Assembly (NCBI GenBank): GCA_002305955.1
Contig: DBRH01000075.1
Coordinates: forward strand, 1,712-8,352
Origin: Kosmotogaceae bacterium UBA1373
GTDB lineage: Bacteria; Thermotogota; Thermotogae; Petrotogales; Kosmotogaceae
DNA length: 6,641 bases
Direction: 5' to 3'
The position numbers were made by a program, and so were the translations under genes. Under the pieces are notes generated by a model that was not told the origin of the DNA, ran no database searches, and was given only the letters and a program-made list of their open reading frames with translations. Shown here in pieces: positions 1 to 6,256 of the stretch; the stretch's first letter is position 1, and each line of letters starts with the position of its first letter.

Positions 1-6
1 CTGTAT

Positions 7-486
7 ATGGATATACTGTCTTTAATCAAAATCGACAGGAGAGAAGGTTATCTGGCGAGGTTAGCCGTACTGGAGAGGGAAGTGAAGACTCTCGCGCACC
101 AGATAGAGCTCTTGAAAAAGGTCGAGGATCAGGTTTTGAGGGATTCTCTCTTTGAGAGCGCTATAATAAGAGCTTCCAAGCTTGTGAGAAACAGCGGATT
201 CACGATCAAAAGCTTCCGGGAATTCGTTCGCCAGAGCTGCCCCAGACCTTTCAGAAAAGAGCTTTACGATCTTCTCGACGGCTTCGAAAGAGAGGAAACT
301 CTCCTCGTCGAAAGAATCGTAAAACTCAAGAATCGCCGCGATAGAGTCATCGTCCATATGGATCCAAGGTTCGCCTTTCATCGCGAAAGGGACGGCGAAA
401 ACACCGTCGAAATCGAGGATCTGGAGTCAATCCTCGACTACTTGAAGAGACACATGTCTATCTTCACCTTCACTCCTCGAACATAA
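7..486 (+). CDS. HEPN/AbiU2-like protein of unknown function (start uncertain, possibly 5'-partial)
   Basis: The 159-residue product is strongly charged and predicted largely helical, with no signal peptide or membrane segment, so it should be cytoplasmic. Residues about 10-50 look like a long amphipathic helix. Near the C-terminal third, the stretch LKNRRDRVIVHMDP (residues 107-120) contains R111-D112-x4-H117. This fits the RX4-6H signature of HEPN domains, in which a polar residue usually follows the arginine. The following M-D-P also resembles the 'AHxD' context of AbiU2-type HEPN proteins. HEPN families include RNA-cleaving toxins and abortive-infection proteins, but also non-catalytic members. 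Function here is therefore inference from one short motif. The ATG at base 7 has no visible ribosome site because only six bases precede it, and the frame stays open to the window edge, so the real start may be upstream. The 3' end overlaps the convergent alpha-mannosidase gene by 17 bp. The reading frame is convincing; the family call is tentative. Confidence 0.72.
   Translation: MDILSLIKIDRREGYLARLAVLEREVKTLAHQIELLKKVEDQVLRDSLFESAIIRASKLVRNSGFTIKSFREFVRQSCPRPFRKELYDLLDGFEREETLLVERIVKLKNRRDRVIVHMDPRFAFHRERDGENTVEIEDLESILDYLKRHMSIFTFTPRT
413..437. repeat. Perfect 8-bp inverted repeat (possible hairpin/weak terminator)
   Basis: The arms TCGAGGAT (413-420) and ATCCTCGA (430-437) are exact reverse complements around a 9-base loop. 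The repeat lies inside the HEPN-like coding region and about 33 bases beyond the mannosidase stop codon in the minus direction, where an operon terminator could sit. On the minus strand only a short TTTC follows the stem, and on the plus strand there is no T-run. It is therefore at best a weak intrinsic terminator and may be a coding coincidence. Confidence 0.3.
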
Positions 487-3400
487 TGGTGTATATCCCG
501 AACGGTTCATAATCTAGGGCGACGTTTTCCCCGTCGGTCGTGAGAGGTTCGATCCTCTCCTCGAGCAGGTTGCAGAGCCAGGCATGTTTGAACTTGAAAG
601 CGGTTCTTATGTGAGCCCTTCCTCTGGCGCCCAGAAGTTCGACCACCCTCAGGACCTTCCCGCTTCCCTCTTCTGCCAGTTTCAGGGCCATAATGCCGAT
701 GGTCGGCGCACCCATTTCGATGAACGGTCTTTCGAGCCTGAGTCTTCCTTCGATGGTCAGGAGGTCTCTGTTGATGCTCTCGCCCTCTATGAGGGTTCCC
801 AGCAGATCGCTCCCGCCGTGCGGATATATGGAATAGACGAATTCATGTCTGCCTTCATCGGCAAAGAAATCGGGGAAGATCGGAGAACGCAACAGATTGA
901 GCGAGACGGTGCTTTCCCTCACTCCGTGACCGTACTTTCCGTTGTTGAGAACCGATACTCCGTAACCGTACTCGGAAAGATCGACCCATCTGTGAGCGGG
1001 AACTTCGAAAGCAGCCTCCTGAAAATCGTTGTTGATGGTCGTCGGCCTTTCGATGTATCCGCACGAGAGATCGTATCTCGCTACACGTGTAAGTACATTC
1101 AAAGGCAGGTTGGCCCTGAGCATCGTTCTTCTCATGTGCCAGTCGATCGTGTTGAAGAGATCCACTCTCCTTGAATGACCATGAAGGGTTATATCCTGAA
1201 TCACCCTGGTCATTCCCAGGTTGAAGACCACCCTCAAGCTCTGCCTGATCTTTCCCGATTCCATCCTGCTTATGTGCGAGGGCGCCAACCGTTCACCGGT
1301 CAGATGGTAGTCCCTTTCGATGTCCCAACTATCCCAGTAAGTTGGAATATCCTTGTAGATCATCAGTGCGGCCTTTCCGTTGAAAACCTCTCTGGAGAAC
1401 TCTTTGTCGTAGATGCTCATTCCCTCTTCATCTACCCTCACGAGTAGAAGATCGTTTTCAAGCGTGTTTTCCTGCCCGGCTGCGGTCGTCTCCAAAATTC
1501 TCTTCATGACCATTTCACTGCCGGAAGCTTTCAGAATTATCGAACCCATCGGTGCTATCTCGGTATCGGAATAATAAAGCGTTTCCCCGTTCTGCAACTT
1601 CTGGGCCACAACCTTCTCGCCCGTCTCGAGAGACAGTTCGAGTTCTTGCGGAAGAGAGAAGAAGACTCTTCTGGGAGAGGAAGAGGGGTTGAACAGTGAT
1701 AGATAGGTCCTGTCTCTATCGGAGAGTTCACCCAGGGAGCCTTCGATCATTCGCGTCGCCTCGTTTTTGAGTTCGAATAGCTCACCCAGCGCATCTTCAT
1801 AAACTTCTCTTATTGAAGAACCCGGAAGTATGTCGTGGAATTCGTTGTGAAGGAGCGTTTGCCAGAGTCTTTCCATTTTTCCGGTATCGTAGCCGGTCAC
1901 GGTGCCGAGCGCTTCGGCCAGATATAGCGAACATTCGGCGTTCCTGTGGGCCATCTTCATTCTTCCCTGGGACGTGTAGGTCCCCCTGTGAAGCTCAAGG
2001 TATAATTCTCCGTCGTGAACGTGAAGCTCCAGACCCTCCGGCAGATCTTCGAAGTACTCCCCGAAGGGTCTCATCTTGAGCGTGGGCATCCCGGGAATAT
2101 CCCTCAAAACCCTGTAGTTGTCGAGCATTTCATCGGTAGGTCCGCCCCCGCCGTCGCCGTAACCGAAAGAGAAGATGGTCTCGTTGTGTAGGGCTTTGTC
2201 TTTGTAGTTTTTCATGGTTGTGAGAATCTCCTTCGGTCCAAGAAGCCCGTTGTATCCGTTTCCGGGGTTGTTGAAACTGTGATAGATCACCTCAGAACCG
2301 TCTATGCCTCTCCACCTGAAGAGATCTCTTTGCGGTTTGTTCTTCTCGCTCCAGTAGATCTTTGTCGTAAAGAAGAAGTCGATACCGGCCTTCTTCATTA
2401 TCTGGGGCAGTATCCAGGTGAAGCCGAAAACATCGGGAAGCCAAGCCGTGCGACTCCTCTTTCCAAACTGCCTCTCGAAGAAGCGCTGGCCGTACAAAAA
2501 CTGCCTCACGAGCGATTCACCGTTCACAAGATTGGTGTCGCTCTCGACCCACATACCCCCGATTGCTTCCCAGCGGCCTTCAAAGATCAATCTCTTTATC
2601 TCTCCGAACAGTTCAGGGTCGGACTCCATTATATCCGCGTACATCGCGGCCGAAGACTGGGAATAGACGAAATCGCCGTACTTTTTCGAAAGCCTGACGG
2701 CGTTGGCGAAAGTTCTCCTGATCTTTCTGCGTGTCTCGCTCAGAGGCCATAGCCACGCGTAATCTATGTGAGCATGACCGGCCACGGTCATCTCTCCGAA
2801 AGTTGTAGTGGAGTCCTTGATAACCCTCAGTTCTCTGTCAAGAAAACTCTCTGCTTCAACGAAACTCCTTCTGAAAGACTCCGGGAGCGAACGCGTTTCG
2901 GCCAGGGCGAAATCCTCCGCCTTCCAGATAGAAGTTACCTCACGCGCAATGGCCGGATCGTCGAGCAGCCCGCGCGCGTAGTTTGTCGAATCTCTGGGAA
3001 TTTTGACCAGAGAGAGAGTTCTGTTAAGAACGCCGTACAATTTTTCGCACAAAACTTCATCTTCCGAATGCATGAAGACTTCGAGAATGTTGCGCAGTTT
3101 AGTTATGAAGCCCTTGGTTTGCGTATCATAGATGATCAAAAAGGCCTCGGAAAAGACGGGGCTCTCCACGCTCGATCCAAAAAGACCTTTGGGAACGGTC
3201 TCGACCTCGACGAGTATTCTCTTTCCGGCAAATTCCGTCACATCGAGCTCTCTGTGGTGCTCGTTCAGCTCGCCGTAGGTCCTCCCGTCTATTTTCACCA
3301 GACTCTCGCCGCCAAACCAGAGCTTCAACGACAGCTCCTCGCTTTCATGAAGGTATGGCAGCATGATTTTTCTGCAGAAGTGAACGGGAAAGTCCCGCGG

Positions 3401-3544
3401 CGACCACAAAAAACCCGGATTGACGTGTTCCCGGTTCTGGAATATCCAGGTGTTTTTCAGGTTTCTCCTGACGATCGAATAGGGAACGAGTTCGCCGATT
3501 GCGCGAGAGAACTTTCCATACGCATCTTTCTTCGTGTAATACAT
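470..3544 (-). CDS. Alpha-mannosidase, glycoside hydrolase family 38
   Basis: Retaining exo-alpha-mannosidase that should release mannose from the non-reducing ends of mannosides using a bound divalent metal. At 1,024 residues it is full length for bacterial GH38 enzymes, with no frameshift seen. There is no signal peptide, so it probably acts in the cytoplasm on imported oligosaccharides. An N-terminal beta-rich region (about 1-245) precedes the catalytic domain. GHAHIDYAW (256-264) carries likely metal ligands H259 and D261. MWVESD (331-336) is a conserved substrate-site motif. WLPDVFG (368-374) holds the expected nucleophile and metal ligand D371. GDGGGGPT (463-470) is also family-typical, and HNEFHDILPGSS (566-577) supplies the last metal histidine, H570. 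The alpha-mannosidase middle domain follows the catalytic barrel, then C-terminal beta domains to residue 1024. The ATG is preceded by GAAGGTGAG at good spacing, directly after the reactivase stop 12 bp upstream, suggesting co-transcription and translational coupling. Linkage specificity cannot be read from the sequence. Confidence 0.96.
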   Translation of the reverse strand: MYYTKKDAYGKFSRAIGELVPYSIVRRNLKNTWIFQNREHVNPGFLWSPRDFPVHFCRKIMLPYLHESEELSLKLWFGGESLVKIDGRTYGELNEHHRELDVTEFAGKRILVEVETVPKGLFGSSVESPVFSEAFLIIYDTQTKGFITKLRNILEVFMHSEDEVLCEKLYGVLNRTLSLVKIPRDSTNYARGLLDDPAIAREVTSIWKAEDFALAETRSLPESFRRSFVEAESFLDRELRVIKDSTTTFGEMTVAGHAHIDYAWLWPLSETRRKIRRTFANAVRLSKKYGDFVYSQSSAAMYADIMESDPELFGEIKRLIFEGRWEAIGGMWVESDTNLVNGESLVRQFLYGQRFFERQFGKRSRTAWLPDVFGFTWILPQIMKKAGIDFFFTTKIYWSEKNKPQRDLFRWRGIDGSEVIYHSFNNPGNGYNGLLGPKEILTTMKNYKDKALHNETIFSFGYGDGGGGPTDEMLDNYRVLRDIPGMPTLKMRPFGEYFEDLPEGLELHVHDGELYLELHRGTYTSQGRMKMAHRNAECSLYLAEALGTVTGYDTGKMERLWQTLLHNEFHDILPGSSIREVYEDALGELFELKNEATRMIEGSLGELSDRDRTYLSLFNPSSSPRRVFFSLPQELELSLETGEKVVAQKLQNGETLYYSDTEIAPMGSIILKASGSEMVMKRILETTAAGQENTLENDLLLVRVDEEGMSIYDKEFSREVFNGKAALMIYKDIPTYWDSWDIERDYHLTGERLAPSHISRMESGKIRQSLRVVFNLGMTRVIQDITLHGHSRRVDLFNTIDWHMRRTMLRANLPLNVLTRVARYDLSCGYIERPTTINNDFQEAAFEVPAHRWVDLSEYGYGVSVLNNGKYGHGVRESTVSLNLLRSPIFPDFFADEGRHEFVYSIYPHGGSDLLGTLIEGESINRDLLTIEGRLRLERPFIEMGAPTIGIMALKLAEEGSGKVLRVVELLGARGRAHIRTAFKFKHAWLCNLLEERIEPLTTDGENVALDYEPFGIYTIMFEE

Positions 3545-3556
3545 ATACTCACCTTC

Positions 3557-5296
3557 TCAAACGTATCCCATGTGGTCGATGTACATATTTCTGAACTCAT
3601 CCAGACTGGAAAGTTCTATATACTTCGAACAGCCAATTATCGCATTGATTTCGGCCAGGCTGGATCTGTAAAGAAGAGTCGCGATAGCGCCCCTCAGCGA
3701 GGTGTTTCCCTCCACGGCTATTTCGCAGTCCGGCCCCGGAGGAAGGATCCCGGTGATGAAGAGATCTCCAATATCTATCTTGCTTCCAAAACCGCCGGCT
3801 ATCCTTATTTTTTTCAATCTTCTCTTGTAGAAGCTCTTCAAAAGAACTTCAATCCCAGTTCTCAAAGCGGCCTTGGCCAGCTGGAACTGTCTCAGGTCCT
3901 TCAGGGTTATGTAAACATCTTTGGAAAGCATGAATCCGTTGCATTTCTTATCGAATCTAGCCCGCAGCTCCCCGGGCCAGGATTCAAGGTTCGAAAATCT
4001 TCCCGACGCTTCTATAAGGCCGTTCTTAAGAAGCAGGGAAACGATAGAAATCAATCCACTTCCGCAAATGCCCGAGGGTGGAGTTCCTCCTATAGTTTTC
4101 AAGGTCAGGCTTCCGTCGAAGGAGACCTTCTCGATTGCCCCGGAGACGTTGCCGACTCCACACGCTATGTTACCGCCTTCAAAAGCGGGGCCGGCGGCCG
4201 TGGAGCAGCACAGTAAGCTTCCTCCCGAAGAGACGACTATCTCGCCGTTGGTGCCAAGGTCTATCAATAGCTCGTCTTCATGTTCTCTCAAATTGGTGGA
4301 TAGGATCCCTGCAACTATGTCTCCTCCCACATAGCCCGAAATCGCCGGAAGGGCCAGAACCTCGGAAAAAGGGCTCAGCTCCAGGCCGATTTCCCCGGCC
4401 TTCTTCCTCACGATTCCTCCGTAAAATGGCGAGAACGGAGCGGTGGCTATAGATCTCACCGGAAATCCGAACAAAAGGTGAGTCATCGTCGTGTTCCCGG
4501 AAACCACCACCTCGTTTATATCTCCGGACCGTCTCCCCGATTGCTCACAGAGCCCTTCGATCAGTTTCGAAACGGCCTTCCTTACCACCGACGAAAGAGT
4601 TTTCAGTCCCTCCCGTTCAACGACAGTGTGAGTGATCCGCGAGATAACATCGTGTCCGAAAGCTCTTTGAGGGTTCATCGTGTTTTCTTTCGCGAGAACT
4701 TCACCACTGTCCAGATCAAGCAGGGCGGTGGCTATGGTGGTCGTGCCGATATCGACCGCGACTCCCAGATTGAAGCTTCTCCGGCCGTCTATCGCGACCA
4801 GCTTTCCCGGTCTCGTGTAGACCGAGACTTCTCCCTCGAGAGATCCGGTGTAAAAATCCGACAGATCCAGATCTTCTCCAAGATACTCCTCCACCAGCGC
4901 CGATACCTGGTTTCTCACCCCATCACCTGAAGGGATAACGAAGCTTTGCCGTCTTACTACAGGATCGCACCCTTCAAAAGAGATTTCGTCGATCGTGGCG
5001 ATGGCATCGAAGTATCCGGGATCGAGGTATACTTGGCAGTCTCCGGTGATCTCGGCCATGCAGGACAGTCTGATTCCCCTTTTCAAAGCCTCTCCCAGGA
5101 TAGTTTGTTCCGCCTGGCCCGGCGGGGAAAGCATACTGTCCAGGTCGACCCGTACTCTACACTTGCCACACTTTCCCGCGCCACCACAGGGTGTATCTAT
5201 AACTATTCCCAGTTCACCTAAAGCCGAAAGCAGGGGCGTTCCGGGAGGAAAATCATCTTCAAACACATCTTCTCCAGAATGGACAATCAATCTCAA
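3557..5296 (-). CDS. RACo-like corrinoid-protein reductive activase ([2Fe-2S] plus ASKHA/DUF4445)
   Basis: Predicted ATP-dependent reactivator that passes an electron to an inactive Co(II) corrinoid protein to restore Co(I), as known for RACo-family proteins of methyltransferase systems. With the TTG at 5296 as start it has 579 residues, near the usual family length. An N-terminal plant-type ferredoxin domain carries C37-x5-C43-x2-C46 and C79, a complete [2Fe-2S] ligand set. The ASKHA ATPase part shows VAVDIGTTTIA (179-189), VVSGNTTMTHLL (264-275), YVGGDIVAGIL (322-332), LIDLGTNGEIVV (344-355), AAGPAFEGGNI (367-377) and GICGSGLI (409-416). IAGGFG lies near residue 500. The start was chosen because GGAGGTG sits 4 bases before this TTG. 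A longer frame from a TTG at 5350 has no ribosome site and coincides with the predicted transcription start. It is the first gene of an operon with the alpha-mannosidase. No corrinoid protein or methyltransferase is visible, so its partner is unknown. Some DUF4445 proteins remain uncharacterised, so the precise role is inference. Confidence 0.9.
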   Translation of the reverse strand: MRLIVHSGEDVFEDDFPPGTPLLSALGELGIVIDTPCGGAGKCGKCRVRVDLDSMLSPPGQAEQTILGEALKRGIRLSCMAEITGDCQVYLDPGYFDAIATIDEISFEGCDPVVRRQSFVIPSGDGVRNQVSALVEEYLGEDLDLSDFYTGSLEGEVSVYTRPGKLVAIDGRRSFNLGVAVDIGTTTIATALLDLDSGEVLAKENTMNPQRAFGHDVISRITHTVVEREGLKTLSSVVRKAVSKLIEGLCEQSGRRSGDINEVVVSGNTTMTHLLFGFPVRSIATAPFSPFYGGIVRKKAGEIGLELSPFSEVLALPAISGYVGGDIVAGILSTNLREHEDELLIDLGTNGEIVVSSGGSLLCCSTAAGPAFEGGNIACGVGNVSGAIEKVSFDGSLTLKTIGGTPPSGICGSGLISIVSLLLKNGLIEASGRFSNLESWPGELRARFDKKCNGFMLSKDVYITLKDLRQFQLAKAALRTGIEVLLKSFYKRRLKKIRIAGGFGSKIDIGDLFITGILPPGPDCEIAVEGNTSLRGAIATLLYRSSLAEINAIIGCSKYIELSSLDEFRNMYIDHMGYV

Positions 5297-5300
5297 AGTA

Positions 5301-5307
5301 CACCTCC
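5301..5307 (-). promoter_or_regulatory. Ribosome binding site that fixes the reactivase start
   Basis: On the minus strand GGAGGTG is followed by TACT and then TTG, an ideal Shine-Dalgarno spacing. This supports initiation at the TTG (base 5296), 18 codons inside the longest open frame. The protein encoded from this TTG begins MRLIVHSGED, a normal beginning for a ferredoxin-like beta strand, whereas the extra upstream codons encode a Cys- and Glu-rich stretch with no family resemblance. Confidence 0.8.
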
Positions 5308-5354
5308 ACTCTTCCCTTACAATCTTACATTCATCTTGCTCGCAGTTCAAATCG

Positions 5355-5382
5355 ATAGTAGATGTCGAACAGTATTATTCAA
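5355..5382 (-). promoter_or_regulatory. Sigma70-type promoter for the reactivase-mannosidase operon
   Basis: On the minus strand TTGAAT (5382-5377) and TACTAT (5360-5355) are separated by 16 bases, a plausible -35/-10 pair. Transcription would begin near base 5348, giving a 5' leader of roughly 50 bases before the TTG start at 5296. No other minus-strand pair of similar quality was seen in the intergenic region. Confidence 0.5.
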
Positions 5383-5402
5383 GCACCCCTTTGTTGTAAA
5401 AT
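5375..5402 (+). promoter_or_regulatory. Weak candidate promoter for the GGDEF-like/hydrolase genes
   Basis: TAAAAT (5397-5402) is a fair -10 element. With a 16-base spacer the -35 position reads TTATTC (5375-5380), which matches TTGACA poorly, so an activator or another sigma factor may be needed, or the true promoter may lie elsewhere. The element overlaps the -35 box of the divergent promoter on the other strand, so the two would compete or share regulators if both are real. Confidence 0.25.
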
Positions 5403-5440
5403 AACTTAGACGAAAAGCTTTAGGAGGACTACAGAGTACG

Positions 5441-5450
5441 GAAGGGGGGA
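5441..5450 (+). promoter_or_regulatory. Ribosome binding site for the PAS/GGDEF-like gene
   Basis: GAAGGGGGGA lies just before the GTG at 5456 and can pair with the anti-Shine-Dalgarno with one G-U wobble. It favours GTG over the internal ATG at 5480, which has no comparable upstream site. A perfect AGGAGG further upstream (5422-5427) is too far from any start codon to serve. Confidence 0.6.
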
Positions 5451-5455
5451 ATCAA

Positions 5456-6238
5456 GTGGAAAGTGAAGTAAATGTGGATATGGAGCTTATAAAACACGCA
5501 ATAAACAAACTCGACTGTGGATTTCTGATATACGGCGTTAGGGCGGATCTGTTGTACGCTAACGAAGCCGGAATCAAGCTGGCAAGCAAGTGTGAAGGCA
5601 AAATAAAGGAGAAGATCGAAGAACTGGTCGCCAGAGAAGAGACGTTGAGCGGCCGATTCGAGTGCAGCCAGCAGGAGCAGGGTGGTAGATCTTTCAGATA
5701 CTTCTTTAAACCGCTCTCTTTGAACGGAAAGGACTACTTCCTTCTCCAGATAGAAGATATCACCGACCTGAAGATCGCCGAAAGCACGATCGCACAGCTC
5801 GCCCATTATGACGGCGAGACCGGCCTTCCCAACTACATTCTCTTCAGAGACCGCCTCAACATGTCTATATTCAGGGGCAAAAGACATTCGGACCTCTCGA
5901 TGGTAGCCGCAATGGAGATCAAAATCGGCTCCAGAAACGATTCTAATCCGGAACTGCTGATCATAGATCTGGCCCAGGATCTTTCACGGAACATAAGGAA
6001 AAGCGATACACTGTGCAGGTTTTCGAGAAGAGAGTTTCTCTTGCTTGCGGAAGAATTGAAGAGACCGGAAGATGCGGAGAAGATAATGAGAAAAATGGGC
6101 GAGACCTTCGAAACATGGAAGGGTAATATACCCGGCTGTTCCTTCGGCTTGAGCTATGGCTACTCCCTGCTGCCGGTAGACGGAGTCGATCCCGAGACTC
6201 TCGTCAGCAAGGCCTTTAACGCTATTAAAGAGAAGTGA
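5456..6238 (+). CDS. PAS domain plus degenerate GGDEF domain protein (likely non-catalytic)
   Basis: Predicted soluble signalling protein of 260 residues with no membrane segment. Residues about 10-105 look like a PAS sensor domain: YANEAG at 34-39 and a closing EDITDLKIAES at 100-110. The GGDEF-family domain begins with AHYDGETGLPN (116-126), the usual D-x-LTGLPN entry motif. It ends with a GLSYGYSLLP strand (231-240) and KAFNAIKEK. The catalytic signature, however, is SRREF (190-194) instead of GGDEF. The usual first metal-site strand (DxDxFKxxND) has become MEIKIGSRND (153-162), so diguanylate cyclase activity is very unlikely. The RxxD inhibitory site is kept as R181-K-S-D184, exactly five residues before the signature position, so binding of cyclic-di-GMP is possible. 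The GTG start follows a G-rich ribosome site. The hydrolase gene starts 18 bp after its stop, implying one transcript. The ligand of the PAS domain cannot be told. Confidence 0.88.
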   Translation: MESEVNVDMELIKHAINKLDCGFLIYGVRADLLYANEAGIKLASKCEGKIKEKIEELVAREETLSGRFECSQQEQGGRSFRYFFKPLSLNGKDYFLLQIEDITDLKIAESTIAQLAHYDGETGLPNYILFRDRLNMSIFRGKRHSDLSMVAAMEIKIGSRNDSNPELLIIDLAQDLSRNIRKSDTLCRFSRREFLLLAEELKRPEDAEKIMRKMGETFETWKGNIPGCSFGLSYGYSLLPVDGVDPETLVSKAFNAIKEK

Positions 6239-6256
6239 TCAAAGGGAGTATGTAAA

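Noticed and set aside
584..1174. Open frames of 90-196 codons antisense to the mannosidase C-terminal region
   Set aside because: The translations are low in recognisable motifs and the mannosidase frame on the other strand is intact and conserved-looking, so they are shadows.
2768..4216. A 482-codon open frame on the plus strand across the mannosidase/reactivase junction
   Set aside because: It lies wholly antisense to two genes with clear catalytic motifs, spans their junction, and its translation shows no recognisable domain; it reflects codon bias on the opposite strand.
5345..5370. Imperfect inverted repeat GTTCAA/TCGAAC flanking the minus-strand -10 box, a possible operator
   Set aside because: Only five of six positions match over a wide gap, which is expected by chance; no second copy was seen.
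5414..5421. Palindrome AAAGCTTT upstream of the GGDEF-like gene
   Set aside because: Eight bases with no extended symmetry or T-tract; too short to call an operator or terminator.
5429..5887. Minus-strand open frame opposite the PAS domain
   Set aside because: The plus-strand frame encodes recognisable PAS and GGDEF-family motifs; the antisense product resembles nothing and has no good ribosome site.
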